Source of the DNA: JBCBAP01 sp038532435
GTDB lineage: Bacteria; Pseudomonadota; Alphaproteobacteria; Rhodobacterales; Rhodobacteraceae
NCBI GenBank assembly: GCA_038532435.1
Contig: JBCBAP010000024.1
Span: forward strand, 1-48,358
Reading direction: 5' to 3'
Length of the DNA: 48,358 bases
Shown here: in pieces, positions 34,063 through 42,920 of the stretch
Position numbering within the stretch: the first letter of the stretch is position 1
Layout of the letters: each line of letters begins with the position of its first letter
Notes under the pieces: generated by a model
Told to the model about the DNA's origin: nothing
The model's input: only the letters and a program-made list of their open reading frames with translations
Databases searched by the model: none
Position numbers and translations under genes: made by a program

Positions 34063-34219
34063 CCGCGCCGGATCCCCCCGGGATCAGCAGCTTTCGCGAC
34101 TGCCTCGCCGGGCGGATAACCGCGCACACGACCCTTCGTGCAACCGGGCGTTTGCGCCGCTTGAACTGCCGCCTTCCCGGGGCTACACCACGGCTCGACC
34201 CAAGCGAAGGATCGCACCC

Positions 34220-34507
34220 ATGGCCATCGACATCGAGACCGCCCGCCGGGCGGCCCACCTTGCCCGTATCGAGATCGAGGAGGAGCGGCTTCCCGCCCTC
34301 GCGCAGGAGCTGAGTGCCGTTCTCAATTTCATGGAGCAGTTGGGCGAGGTCGATGTGGATGGGGTGGAGCCGATGACCTCCGTCACACCCATGGCGCTCA
34401 AACAGCGCGAGGATGTGGTCACGGATGGCGGCATCCAGGACAAGGTTCTCGCCAATGCGCCGGAGGCTCGGGAGGGCTTTTTCGCTGTGCCAAAGGTGGT
34501 GGAGTAG
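34220..34507 (+). CDS. gatC: Asp-tRNA(Asn)/Glu-tRNA(Gln) amidotransferase subunit C
   Basis: The 95-residue protein has the GatC pattern ETARRAAHLARIEI, then LNFMEQLGEVDVDGVEP and the C-terminal EGFFAVPKVVE. It stabilises GatA and wraps around GatB in the amidotransferase. It precedes gatA by 3 bp. gatB is not in this window, which is common in alphaproteobacteria. Confidence 0.95.
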   Translation: MAIDIETARRAAHLARIEIEEERLPALAQELSAVLNFMEQLGEVDVDGVEPMTSVTPMALKQREDVVTDGGIQDKVLANAPEAREGFFAVPKVVE

Positions 34508-34510
34508 ACC

Positions 34511-35998
34511 ATGAGCGAGCTGACCAAACTCACCATCTCTGCCGCGCGCGACGCAATGCGCGGGGGCGAGACCACGTCTCGCGAGATCACCGAGGCCTGC
34601 ATCACCGCCATTGACGGCGCCGACGCGCTCAACGCCTACTGCGCCAAGACGCCTGAAAAGGCGCTTGCTATGGCGGACGCGGCGGATGCGCGGATCGCGG
34701 CAGGCGACGCGCCGGACATGTGCGGCATCCCGCTCGGCATCAAGGATCTCTTCTGCACCGAAGGGGTTCAGTCCCAGGCCGCGTCGAACATCCTGGGCGG
34801 TTTCAAGCCTCCCTATGAAAGCTCGGTAACGGCACGCCTCTGGAATGCGGGCGCGGTCATGCTGGGCAAGCTCAACATGGACGAGTTTGCGATGGGCTCC
34901 TCCAACGAGACGTCCGCCTACGGACCTGCAATCAGCCCCTGGCGGTCGGCGGGCTCCAACAAGGATCTCACGCCCGGAGGATCCTCTGGCGGTTCCGCCA
35001 TCGCGGTCTCCGCCGACCTGTGCCTGGCGGCGACGGGCACGGACACGGGCGGCTCGATCCGGCAGCCTGCGGCATTCACCGGCATCGTGGGGACGAAGCC
35101 GACCTATGGCCGCTGCTCCCGCTGGGGGATCGTCGCGTTTGCCTCCTCTCTCGATCAGGCCGGACCGATGACGAAATCGGTGCGGGACGCGGCGATCATG
35201 CTCGAAGCAATGTGCGGCGAGGATCCGAAGGACTCCACCTCTGCCGAGCTGCCCGTGCCGAACTTCGAGGCGATGCTGACCGGGGACATCCGTGGCAAGA
35301 CCATCGGCATCCCCAAGGAGTACCGCATGGACGGTATGCCCGACGCCATCGACGGGCTGTGGCAGGCCGGGCGGGAGATGCTCGCGGACGCGGGGGCGAA
35401 GATCGTCGACATCTCCCTGCCGCACACGAAGTACGCGCTGCCCGCCTATTACGTGATCGCTCCGGCAGAGGCGTCCTCCAACCTCTCCCGCTATGACGGG
35501 GTGAAGTACGGGCACCGCGCGGACCTGACCGCCGCGGACGGCATCACCCAGATGTATGAGAAGACCCGGGCGGAAGGATTTGGTCACGAGGTGCAGCGCC
35601 GGGTCATGCTCGGGGCCTACGTGCTCTCCGCCGGGTTCTACGATGCCTACTACGTTCGGGCGCAGAAGGTGCGGACGCTGATCAAGCGGGACTTCGAGGC
35701 GGTCTTCAACGACGGCGTTGATGCGATCCTCACCCCGGCGACCCCGTCGGCGGCCTTCGGTATCGGCGACATGGCCGACGCGGACCCGATCCAGATGTAC
35801 CTCAACGACGTGTTCACGGTCACGGTCAACCTTGCCGGGCTGCCCGGCGTATCGGTCCCCGCCGGGATGACCGAAGACGGGCTTCCGCTCGGTCTGCAGA
35901 TTATCGGGCGGCCGTGGGAAGAGGGTGAGATGCTCAACGTCGCGGGTGTGATCGAAAGCGCAGCCCGGTTCGACGCCAAGCCGCAAAAATGGTGGTGA
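34511..35998 (+). CDS. gatA: Asp-tRNA(Asn)/Glu-tRNA(Gln) amidotransferase subunit A
   Basis: The 495-residue amidase-signature enzyme has GIPLGIKDLF with the catalytic Lys, the Gly/Ser-rich TPGGSSGGSAIAV, and TGTDTGGSIRQPAAF with the nucleophilic Ser. It hydrolyses glutamine to supply ammonia for making Gln-tRNA(Gln) or Asn-tRNA(Asn). GGTGGAG precedes its ATG. Length and motifs are complete. Confidence 0.96.
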   Translation: MSELTKLTISAARDAMRGGETTSREITEACITAIDGADALNAYCAKTPEKALAMADAADARIAAGDAPDMCGIPLGIKDLFCTEGVQSQAASNILGGFKPPYESSVTARLWNAGAVMLGKLNMDEFAMGSSNETSAYGPAISPWRSAGSNKDLTPGGSSGGSAIAVSADLCLAATGTDTGGSIRQPAAFTGIVGTKPTYGRCSRWGIVAFASSLDQAGPMTKSVRDAAIMLEAMCGEDPKDSTSAELPVPNFEAMLTGDIRGKTIGIPKEYRMDGMPDAIDGLWQAGREMLADAGAKIVDISLPHTKYALPAYYVIAPAEASSNLSRYDGVKYGHRADLTAADGITQMYEKTRAEGFGHEVQRRVMLGAYVLSAGFYDAYYVRAQKVRTLIKRDFEAVFNDGVDAILTPATPSAAFGIGDMADADPIQMYLNDVFTVTVNLAGLPGVSVPAGMTEDGLPLGLQIIGRPWEEGEMLNVAGVIESAARFDAKPQKWW

Positions 35999-36002
35999 TC
36001 GA

Positions 36003-36605
36003 GTGATCACTGCCACCGCCTCGGGTTTCGCGCTCGGGCTCAGTCTCATCGTCGCGATCGGCGCGCAGAACGCCTATGTGCTGCGTCAGGGGCTGTCCTC
36101 GCGCCATGTTTTCGTGATCTGCCTGATCTGCGCCCTGTCCGACGCAATCCTGATCGCGGTGGGGGTCGGCGGGTTCGGCACCTTGATACAGCAGTCCGAG
36201 GTGCTGATCCGCGTTGCAACCTGGGGGGGAGCGGCGTTCCTCGCAGGCTATGCCATCCTGTCCCTGCGCCGGGCCCTCGCGCCGGAGGCGCTGGTGCCGA
36301 CGGAGGCGGATGCGGGGCCACTTTTACCGGCGGTCGGGACCGCGCTCGCGCTCACCTGGCTGAACCCGCATGTCTACCTCGATACGGTCATCCTTCTGGG
36401 CAGCCTGTCCGCGGGATATGCGGGTGCGGACCGGATCGCGTTCGGTGCCGGTGCGGTCGTCGCGAGCTTTGCCTGGTTCTTCGCGCTCGGCTATGGCGCG
36501 CGGTTCCTCACGCCCATCTTCGCGAAACCGGTCGCGTGGCGCGTACTGGATCTGATCATCGCGACCGTGATGGCCGCGATTGCCCTATCCCTCGTGCTGG
36601 GATGA
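36003..36605 (+). CDS. LysE/ArgO-family amino-acid exporter
   Basis: The 200-residue membrane protein has six helices with SLIVAIGAQNAYVLRQGL and ALALTWLNPHVYLDTVILLG, the LysE/ArgO signatures. It exports basic amino acids such as lysine or arginine. I use the GTG at 36003, 5 bp after the gatA stop; read-through from gatA is likely. Confidence 0.92.
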   Translation: MITATASGFALGLSLIVAIGAQNAYVLRQGLSSRHVFVICLICALSDAILIAVGVGGFGTLIQQSEVLIRVATWGGAAFLAGYAILSLRRALAPEALVPTEADAGPLLPAVGTALALTWLNPHVYLDTVILLGSLSAGYAGADRIAFGAGAVVASFAWFFALGYGARFLTPIFAKPVAWRVLDLIIATVMAAIALSLVLG

Positions 36606-36656
36606 TGGAGGTCGGCCCGGGCCACCGAATACCGGCCCGCACCGTGTCGGTCGTCG

Positions 36657-36860
36657 TCAGACCTTGAGTTCGCCGGCGCTCTTGCGTCCGTCGCGGCCAT
36701 CAATGAGTTCGAATTCAATCGGCTGATCGTCCTGAAGCGTCTTCAGTCCGGCTTTCTCCACAGCGGAGATGTGGACGAAGATGTCCTTGCCGCCGTCTTC
36801 GGGCTGAATGAAACCGTAGCCCTTCGTCTCGTTGAACCATTTAACGGTGCCCTTCGGCAT
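36657..36860 (-). CDS. Cold-shock-domain protein (CspA family)
   Basis: The 67-residue protein is a single cold-shock domain with RNP1 KGYGFIQP and RNP2 DIFVHISAV. It binds single-stranded RNA and DNA and acts as an RNA chaperone. The ATG follows AAGGA at 8 nt. The divergent gap upstream gives it room for a long structured leader, as usual in this family. Confidence 0.95.
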   Translation of the reverse strand: MPKGTVKWFNETKGYGFIQPEDGGKDIFVHISAVEKAGLKTLQDDQPIEFELIDGRDGRKSAGELKV

Positions 36861-37198
36861 GGTCAGAGTCCTTCTGCTTTCTCCGGCACAACGCGCCGGA
36901 TTTCACCGTCACGTAATCCAATCTCGTCCAGCAACTGATGGCCAACATGGGCTACGAACCAGTGAAACCGTACCCGAATCGGGTCCATGCTGCAATCAAA
37001 GCGCGCAAACAGTGGTGATATACAACTGAAGGTGATCATTGAATAATCGCCCGTTTGCGGAATGGAAATCTCGTATGCAACATCCTTGCGCCGAACGTTC
37101 CACAATCACATGTGTTGCGGAACAAGTGCATGACCGATGCGGCGCGCTGTGCGAAGTCTGATTGACCATGCAATCGAACATCTGGGTGGATTCTTGTG
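36861..37198. other. Divergent csp/dinB spacer with a hairpin next to the csp ribosome site
   Basis: This 338-bp stretch has no supported gene. A hairpin (arms CCGGC/GCCGG at 36883-36887 and 36895-36899) lies about 10 nt upstream of the csp ribosome-binding site on the minus strand, and could modulate csp translation. The rest is relatively AT-rich (37010-37100) and probably contains the csp promoter and long leader as well as the promoter of the DinB-family gene. Confidence 0.45.
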
Positions 37199-37759
37199 AT
37201 GTCTCAGGGGGCCTATCTGCGCGCGCAGGCGTGCAACTCGGCATTGTCGAACCACCGTCTGCTGTCCGCATGCGTGCGCCTTGGTCCAGAGGCGCTTCGG
37301 GATGTGCGGACCAACTTCTTTCCGACTATCATCGGGACGCTCAATCACATTCTGACTGTGGATCTTTTCTACATCACAGCACTCGAGGGGGACTGTATCG
37401 GCCTTTCCGTGTTCACGCCCGCGATGCCGTTCCCGGACATCAACCAGCTTTGGGATGAGCAGGCGCGGCTTGACCGTCGGCTGATCGCCGTCTGCACCGA
37501 CGTGCCGGACGATGTGGCTGACCGACCGGTGCGCATCGTGCGCGGGGCGAAGGTGCAGGAAGAACCCTTTGCCCGGGTCGCCCAGCATTTGTTCCAGCAT
37601 CAGATCCACCACCGCGGTCAGGTCCACGCGATGCTCGCGGGTACCAACGTCGCCCCGCCGCAGCTCGACGAGTTCTTCCTGTCGACGGGGCCGGACGTGG
37701 CAGGGCGGGTCGACGAGCTTGCCGCACTCGGCCTCAGCGAAGAAACCATCTGGCCTTAA
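37199..37759 (+). CDS. DinB/YfiT-family putative metal-dependent hydrolase
   Basis: The 186-residue protein has the family's three-histidine arrangement, with TLNHILTVDLFY in the first helix and QHQIHHRGQVHAML near the C-terminus. DinB-fold proteins are four-helix bundles that often act as thiol transferases or hydrolases. The ATG at 37199 follows GGTGGA. The substrate is unknown. Confidence 0.88.
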   Translation: MSQGAYLRAQACNSALSNHRLLSACVRLGPEALRDVRTNFFPTIIGTLNHILTVDLFYITALEGDCIGLSVFTPAMPFPDINQLWDEQARLDRRLIAVCTDVPDDVADRPVRIVRGAKVQEEPFARVAQHLFQHQIHHRGQVHAMLAGTNVAPPQLDEFFLSTGPDVAGRVDELAALGLSEETIWP

Positions 37760-37812
37760 CGTTCTATTAATCTCAGCACTTGTTCTAAAGCGTCTCCTGT
37801 GGCCTTCTCACC

Positions 37813-37830
37813 TCAACCCGCTTGGGTTGA
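37813..37830 (+). promoter_or_regulatory. Hairpin in the terC leader
   Basis: Perfect arms TCAACCC/GGGTTGA close the tetraloop GCTT 24 nt before the terC start. It could be a small leader structure or a terminator remnant for dinB. It does not match the manganese (yybP-ykoY) riboswitch that precedes some terC genes. Confidence 0.4.
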
Positions 37831-37854
37831 TCGAGATGCGCGAGAGGCCGCCCC

Positions 37855-38664
37855 ATGGATCTTTTAACCTTCGAGAATGTCGGCAATCTGGCGATGCTGA
37901 TTTTCCTGCAAGCCGTGCTCGGCTTCGATAACCTTCTGTACATCTCGATCGAGAGCCAGCGGGCCCCGCTCGCGGATCAGGCGCGGGTGCGACGGCTCGG
38001 CATCATGATCGCCATCGGGCTTCGCATCGTGCTGCTCTTCACCATGATCCAACTCATCGAGACCCTGTCTGAGCCCTTCTTCAGCATCAGCATCCCGGGT
38101 TATCTGGAGGGCGATTTCACCTTTGCGGTCATCGTGTTCCTGTTTGGTGGCGCGTTCATCATGTACACCGCCGTGAAGGAGATCGCGCACCTTCTGTCCA
38201 TGGACGATCTGCACGATCCCGTCGGCGAGGCAGGGCGGAAGTCGGCCTTCGAGGTGATCGCCCTCATCGTCTTCATGAACCTGATCTTCAGTTTCGACTC
38301 CATCCTTTCGGCGCTTGCGATCACCGATGTCTTCCCGATCCTCGCGACCGCGATCGTGCTGTCCGGGCTTGCGATGCTGCTGCTCGCCGATGGTGTGTCG
38401 CGGTTTCTGGAGGAGAACCGGATGTACGAGGTTCTGGGCCTTTTCGTTCTGCTGATCGTCGGGGTCGTCCTGCTCGGGGAAGGGGGGCACCTGGCCCATC
38501 TCAAGCTCTTCGGCTACGCCGTGGAGCCGATGGCGAAGACCACGTTCTACTTCTCGATTGTCGTCCTGTTCTGCGTGCAGGCGGTGCAGACCGGCTATCG
38601 CCGCAAGCTGGAGGCGGAGCGGAAGGCAAGGCAGGAGCTCGCCGCACGCGGGGCGGGTCACTAG
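37855..38664 (+). CDS. terC: TerC-family integral membrane protein
   Basis: The 269-residue protein has about seven to eight helices with the TerC motifs LGFDNLLYISIES and NLIFSFDSILSALAI, whose acidic residues lie within helices and are thought to bind a metal ion. TerC proteins are linked to tellurite resistance, manganese efflux and metal loading of exported proteins. It is the first gene of a run that continues with XpaC and TelA relatives, which supports a membrane-stress role. Confidence 0.92.
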   Translation: MDLLTFENVGNLAMLIFLQAVLGFDNLLYISIESQRAPLADQARVRRLGIMIAIGLRIVLLFTMIQLIETLSEPFFSISIPGYLEGDFTFAVIVFLFGGAFIMYTAVKEIAHLLSMDDLHDPVGEAGRKSAFEVIALIVFMNLIFSFDSILSALAITDVFPILATAIVLSGLAMLLLADGVSRFLEENRMYEVLGLFVLLIVGVVLLGEGGHLAHLKLFGYAVEPMAKTTFYFSIVVLFCVQAVQTGYRRKLEAERKARQELAARGAGH

Positions 38665-38718
38665 CGTTTCGGGATGGGGACACCTATCTTCGAAGCGGTG
38701 TAACGTGAAGGAAGGGTC

Positions 38719-38802
38719 ATGCGTATCTATGCCCTGATCGTCCTTGTGGTGATCGTATTGGCAGTTTCAGTCGGCGCCCTCACGGCCGGTCCGCTCCCAT
38801 GA
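38719..38802 (+). CDS. 27-aa single-helix membrane peptide upstream of xpaC-like gene
   Basis: The ORF encodes a short positively charged start (MRIYALIVLVVIVLAVSVGA...) followed by one hydrophobic helix. AAGGAAGGG precedes the ATG, and its stop overlaps the next start (ATGA). The signals are as strong as for the longer genes here, so it is very likely a real small protein, perhaps a subunit or regulator of the TelA/XpaC complex. Confidence 0.7.
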   Translation: MRIYALIVLVVIVLAVSVGALTAGPLP

Positions 38803-39710
38803 CCGGACGGCGGTTTGGCGGTACCTACAGCAAAGGTGGACCGACGGAGCCGGGCAAGCCGCCGGGCAACAAGTTCGACGGGCGCCGGGTGCAACGCGGC
38901 TCCGGCGGTGCGAAGCTGATCTATGCCGCGGCCCTGCCCATGGGTCTGGCGGGACTGCTCGAGATCGGATCAGGCGACGCGGTGGCGATGATCGCGGAGC
39001 TTGGATCCTTCGCGCTCATGTTCTTTTCCGCGTGGATGACCAGCGAAGGCGTCAAGGCCGCCAACGCGTTTGAGGCCCGCACCGTCGCGCGTCCTCCCTC
39101 CATCCCGCGAAAGATCATCGGTGGTGTGGCGCTCGGCCTCGGGGTCGCGCTCGGCGGCGCCTTCGGCTGGCAGCTCGGCATCATTCAGGGCGTGCTCTTC
39201 GGCATCGTGGCGGCAGGGGCGCATCTCGTCGCCTTCGGGCCGGACCCGATGAAGGCGAAGGGCCTCGACGACGCGTCTGACTTCGACCGGGACCGGGTGG
39301 CAAACGCCATCGACAAGGCAGAAACGCTGGTCGGTCAGCTCATGGATCAGGCCCGCGGTATCGGCGACAGGGAGCTTGAGGGGCGGGTCGAACGCCTCGC
39401 CACCGCCGCCCGCGCCGTCTTCCGCGCGGTGGAGGAGGATCCTCGGGATCTTCCCCGTGCCCGCAAGTTCATGGGCGTCTATCTCACCGGCGCGCGAGAC
39501 GCGACGGCGAAGTTTGCCGACATCTACAGCCGCAGCCGTGACCCGCAAGCCCGGACCGATTTCGTGGCTCTGCTCGACGATCTGGAGTCGAGCTTCAACG
39601 CCCACCGGGAATCCCTGCTCATCGAAGATCGAACGGACCTCGATATCGAGATCGAGGTTCTCCGCGACCGCCTCAAGCACGAAGGCGTGCGCCCCCGCAT
39701 GGAGGAGTGA
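38799..39710 (+). CDS. XpaC-like 5-bromo-4-chloroindolyl phosphate hydrolysis family protein
   Basis: The 303-residue protein has a polar, glycine-rich N-terminus, four membrane helices (about residues 38-78 and 103-147) and a helical C-terminal half of about 150 residues (FDRDRVANAIDKAETLV onward). This layout matches the XpaC family, which is almost always paired with TelA. It probably anchors TelA at the membrane. TelA starts 3 bp after its stop. Confidence 0.83.
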   Translation: MTGRRFGGTYSKGGPTEPGKPPGNKFDGRRVQRGSGGAKLIYAAALPMGLAGLLEIGSGDAVAMIAELGSFALMFFSAWMTSEGVKAANAFEARTVARPPSIPRKIIGGVALGLGVALGGAFGWQLGIIQGVLFGIVAAGAHLVAFGPDPMKAKGLDDASDFDRDRVANAIDKAETLVGQLMDQARGIGDRELEGRVERLATAARAVFRAVEEDPRDLPRARKFMGVYLTGARDATAKFADIYSRSRDPQARTDFVALLDDLESSFNAHRESLLIEDRTDLDIEIEVLRDRLKHEGVRPRMEE

Positions 39711-39713
39711 CCA

Positions 39714-40889
39714 ATGCAAGAAGCCACCCGCGCGAAGGCCGAAGCCGCCCTGAAGGACGTGGAGGCGGTCAGCGCCGCCCTGCTGCCGGAGCCCGCAGCG
39801 CAGCTTCCCGCCGTGACCGAGCCGGCTGCGGGGCCGGAGATCGAAAGGCGCATGGGCGAGCTCGACATGTCCGACACCCAGTCGATCATCCAGTTCGGCT
39901 CCGCCGCGCAGTCGGAGCTGCAGGCGATTTCCCAGCAGATGCTCGCGGGCGTGCGGAACAAGGATGTGGGCCCGGCGGGCAATTCCCTGCGGGAGATGGT
40001 GAGCTCGATCCGCGGCTTCTCCGCCGATGAGCTCGAACCCGGGCGCAAGCGCTCCTGGTTCGACTGGCTGATGGGCAAGGCGACGCCGATGGCCCAGTTC
40101 ATGAGCCAGTTCGAGACGGTGCAGGGCCAGATCGACAAGATCACCGATGAGCTTCTGGAGCATGAGCATGTGCTCCTGAAGGACATCAAGAGCCTCGATG
40201 TGCTCTACGAGAAGACCCTCGATTTCTACGATGAACTGGCGCTCTACATCACCGCGGGGGAGGAGAAGCTGTCTCGCCTCGATGGGACCGACATTCCCGC
40301 CAAGGAGGCCGAGGTGCAGGCCGCGCCCGAGGAGGAGGGCGTGATCAAGGCGCAGGAGCTGCGCGACCTGCGCGCGGCCCGCGACGATTTGGAGCGAAGG
40401 GTGCATGACCTGAAGCTCACCCGCCAAGTGACCATGCAGAGCCTGCCCTCGATCCGGCTGGTGCAGGAGAACGACAAGAGCCTGGTGACCAAGATCAACT
40501 CCACGCTCGTGAACACCGTCCCGCTCTGGGAAACCCAGCTCGCGCAGGCGGTCACGATCCACCGGTCCAAGGCAGCAGCGGAGGTGGTGCGCGACGCCAA
40601 CGACCTCACCAACGAGCTGCTGACCAGAAATGCGGAGAACCTCAAGGAGGCCAACGCCACGATCCGCAAGGAAATGGAGCGCGGCGTCTTCGACATCGAG
40701 GCAATCAAGTCGGCCAACAAGTCGCTCATCGACACGATCGAGGAAAGCCTCCAGATCGCCGACGAGGGCAAGCGCAAACGCGCGGAGGCGGAAAAGGAGC
40801 TCCAGACCATGGAGCAGGAACTCAAGACCACCCTCGCCTCCGCGAAGGCCCAAAACGTCGCCCAGCCTGCGCCGGAGCACCGCGCCTGA
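39714..40889 (+). CDS. telA: TelA/KlaA-family toxic-anion resistance protein
   Basis: The 391-residue, mostly helical protein contains the TelA strings FDWLMGKATPMAQFMSQFETVQGQID, HDLKLTRQVTMQSLPSIRLVQ and KINSTLVNTVPLWETQLAQAV. TelA is linked with tellurite and peptide-antibiotic tolerance and is part of membrane-stress modules. GGAGGAG precedes the ATG. Long coiled-coil stretches suggest assembly on membranes. Confidence 0.92.
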   Translation: MQEATRAKAEAALKDVEAVSAALLPEPAAQLPAVTEPAAGPEIERRMGELDMSDTQSIIQFGSAAQSELQAISQQMLAGVRNKDVGPAGNSLREMVSSIRGFSADELEPGRKRSWFDWLMGKATPMAQFMSQFETVQGQIDKITDELLEHEHVLLKDIKSLDVLYEKTLDFYDELALYITAGEEKLSRLDGTDIPAKEAEVQAAPEEEGVIKAQELRDLRAARDDLERRVHDLKLTRQVTMQSLPSIRLVQENDKSLVTKINSTLVNTVPLWETQLAQAVTIHRSKAAAEVVRDANDLTNELLTRNAENLKEANATIRKEMERGVFDIEAIKSANKSLIDTIEESLQIADEGKRKRAEAEKELQTMEQELKTTLASAKAQNVAQPAPEHRA

Positions 40890-40890
40890 G

Positions 40891-41493
40891 GTGAGCCAGC
40901 TTCTAAACCCGGCCACGTTTGAGTTTGCCGCTCAGTATTTTTTGGCCGGGTTCATCATAATCTTTGTGCGGTCCCGCTACGTGGGCGGGGTACGGCCTAA
41001 AGCAGCGGAGCGGTTGGTCGAGGCGGTGGTGCTCAGCCTGATCAATCAGTTGATCGCCCTCTTGATCTCGACGATGTGGTTGCTTGCATTCGCACCATTC
41101 CCAGACCGGATCGGCCTCGTTGCGGAGGTCCTGATCCTACCCTGCGCCCTCGGCTACCTCTTTGGACGTGATCTGAAGGACGGCTGGAACAACGGAGCGC
41201 TCAGGCTGCTTGCCATGCCGGTGTCGAGCCCGTCCCTGACAGCTTACGATTTTGCGATGGCAAAGGAGGTTGCAAATCCTAAGATCGTGATCATCACCTA
41301 TGGGGATGGTAGTCGGATTGCCGGGTATCTCGGCCCGCATTCGTATGCGTCAGACACGGAAGATCGTAACGACATCTACCTAGAGTTCCTATATGAAGAG
41401 GAAGAAGACGGGAGCCTGAAGGCGAGCGATCCGCCTCGGCCCGCCCTGATATGGCTCGATGGGGCACGATCTATCGAGTTTTTGGACCCTTAA
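40891..41493 (+). CDS. DUF6338-like membrane protein inside the TelA operon
   Basis: The 200-residue protein starts at a GTG immediately after the telA stop. It has three hydrophobic segments (about residues 10-27, 42-66 and 74-92). A C-terminal beta-rich domain follows, with VIITYGDGSRIAGYLGPHSYASD and DIYLEFLYEEEEDG, the pattern I associate with DUF6338. Its base composition is visibly less GC-rich than its neighbours, which suggests it is a later insertion in the operon. The function is unknown. Confidence 0.7.
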   Translation: MSQLLNPATFEFAAQYFLAGFIIIFVRSRYVGGVRPKAAERLVEAVVLSLINQLIALLISTMWLLAFAPFPDRIGLVAEVLILPCALGYLFGRDLKDGWNNGALRLLAMPVSSPSLTAYDFAMAKEVANPKIVIITYGDGSRIAGYLGPHSYASDTEDRNDIYLEFLYEEEEDGSLKASDPPRPALIWLDGARSIEFLDP

Positions 41494-41503
41494 GGAGGCC
41501 CAT

Positions 41504-41695
41504 ATGTCAAAGCGGACCTTGATGTTCAGTGGTTACAGCCCTGGGGGTGTCCCCAAGGTCGAGGTCGGCAAAGCTGGTACGGCGGGCAGCTATCTTGTGC
41601 GCCCCTCCCCGTCCGCATCTAACAGCCAGGCCCCAAAGCCCCCCAAGACGCTACGTTCGGCCATCAAGGTCGCCTCATCTAAGAAGTCCGCCTGA
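41504..41695 (+). CDS. 63-aa basic small protein in the TelA operon
   Basis: TAAGGAGG precedes the ATG at 7 nt, an excellent ribosome site. The product is polar, without cysteines or a membrane helix, and ends in a Lys/Pro/Ser-rich tail (PKPPKTLRSAIKVASSKKSA). It follows the DUF6338-like gene by 10 bp and the SPFH gene starts 3 bp after its stop. The pair may have entered together. I recognise no family. Confidence 0.7.
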   Translation: MSKRTLMFSGYSPGGVPKVEVGKAGTAGSYLVRPSPSASNSQAPKPPKTLRSAIKVASSKKSA

Positions 41696-41698
41696 CCC

Positions 41699-42829
41699 AT
41701 GCCCATCTTCGATTTCCTCCGTGGGGAGTTCATCGACGTCATTCATCACACGGATGACCGTCGCGACACCATCGTCACCCGGTTTGAGCGGGAGGGGCAT
41801 GCGATCAAGTATGGCGCGAAGCTCACCGTGCGCGAGGGGCAGGCGGGTGTGCTGGTCCATGAGGGGCAGCTTGCGGATGTCTTCCCCCCGGGTCTCTACA
41901 TGCTCGAGACCAACAACATGCCGATCATGACGACGCTCCAGCACTGGGACCACGGGTTCAAGAGCCCGTTCATGTCAGAGGTCTATTTCGTCAACACCAC
42001 CCGGTTCCAGGACCTCAAGTGGGGGACGAAGAATCCCATCATGTGCCGGGATCCGGAGTTCGGGCCGGTGCGCCTCAGGGCCTTCGGCACCTACACGATC
42101 CGGGTGAACGATCCGGGGCGGTTCCTGGTGGAGATCGTGGGCACGGATGGCGAGTTCACCACCGACGAGATCAGCTATCAGATCCGCAACATCATCCTGT
42201 CGAAGGCGTCCCAGGCGCTCGCAAGCTCCGGCATCCCGGTGCTCGACATGGCGGCGAACACGGGCGATCTGGGCAAGCTGATCGCCGCCAAGGTCTCCCC
42301 CCAGCTCACCGAGTACGGGTTGGAGATGCCGGAATTCTACATCGAGAACATCTCCCTGCCCAAGGCGGTCGAGGAGGCGATGGACCGCCGGACCTCCATG
42401 GGCGTCGTCGGCGATCTGGGCAAATACACCCAGTTTCAGGCGGCCGAGGCGATGGCGGAGGCGGCGAAGAACCCCGGTGGTGGTGGCGCCGGTATGGGCG
42501 CCGGGCTTGGCATGGGAATGGGCATGGCCATGGGCAACATGATGAGCGGCGGCCCCTGGGGTCAGCAGCCGTCACAAGCGCCCGCAGCAGCACCCGCGGC
42601 CCCGCCGCCGCCCCCGGTCGAGCATGTCTGGCACATCGCCGAGGCGGGCAAGACCCACGGGCCCTACTCGAAGGCCCGGCTCGGGCGTATGGCGACCGAG
42701 GGCGGACTGACCCGGGAGACGCTTGTCTGGACCGCCGGGCAGGACGGCTGGAAGAAGGCTGAGGATGTGGCCGAGCTCGCCCAGCTCTTCACGATTATGC
42801 CCCCGCCGCCCCCTCCCCCACCCATGTAA
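41699..42829 (+). CDS. SPFH-domain protein with C-terminal GYF_2 domain
   Basis: The 376-residue protein has an SPFH/virion-core-like domain (about residues 20-235). It is followed by a Gly/Met-rich linker (GMGAGLGMGMGMAMG), a Pro-rich stretch, and a GYF_2 domain (about 305-360) with HVWHIAEAGKTHGPYSKARL and LVWTAGQDGWKKAEDV. The tail is a run of prolines. Such SPFH proteins associate with TelA/XpaC and zinc-ribbon proteins in membrane-stress modules. The GYF_2 domain would bind the proline-rich segments of partners or of its own linker. Confidence 0.88.
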   Translation: MPIFDFLRGEFIDVIHHTDDRRDTIVTRFEREGHAIKYGAKLTVREGQAGVLVHEGQLADVFPPGLYMLETNNMPIMTTLQHWDHGFKSPFMSEVYFVNTTRFQDLKWGTKNPIMCRDPEFGPVRLRAFGTYTIRVNDPGRFLVEIVGTDGEFTTDEISYQIRNIILSKASQALASSGIPVLDMAANTGDLGKLIAAKVSPQLTEYGLEMPEFYIENISLPKAVEEAMDRRTSMGVVGDLGKYTQFQAAEAMAEAAKNPGGGGAGMGAGLGMGMGMAMGNMMSGGPWGQQPSQAPAAAPAAPPPPPVEHVWHIAEAGKTHGPYSKARLGRMATEGGLTRETLVWTAGQDGWKKAEDVAELAQLFTIMPPPPPPPPM

Positions 42830-42840
42830 GCACGGGTCTT

Positions 42841-42920
42841 CGGCGCCTCCTTCGGGGAGGCGTCGGTAAAAGTGCGTTCGTCCGCAAGAACGCTGGTTGG
42901 CTCATCCTTAGCTTAGGATG
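42841..42920 (+). terminator. Tandem hairpins after the SPFH gene
   Basis: Three structures follow the stop: CGCCTCC/GGAGGCG (42844-42850 with 42856-42862, loop TTCGG), GCGTTC/GAACGC (42874-42879 with 42888-42893), and the near-palindrome CATCCTTAGCTTAGGATG (42903-42920). The first is a good terminator stem though no U tract follows. Together they probably end the SPFH transcript. Confidence 0.65.

Noticed and set aside
34001..36049. 682-codon open frame on the minus strand
   Set aside because: It is antisense to gatC and gatA, which have complete family motifs.
37760..37854. Manganese (yybP-ykoY) riboswitch before terC
   Set aside because: Only a 7-bp hairpin is seen; the conserved two-helix core is missing.
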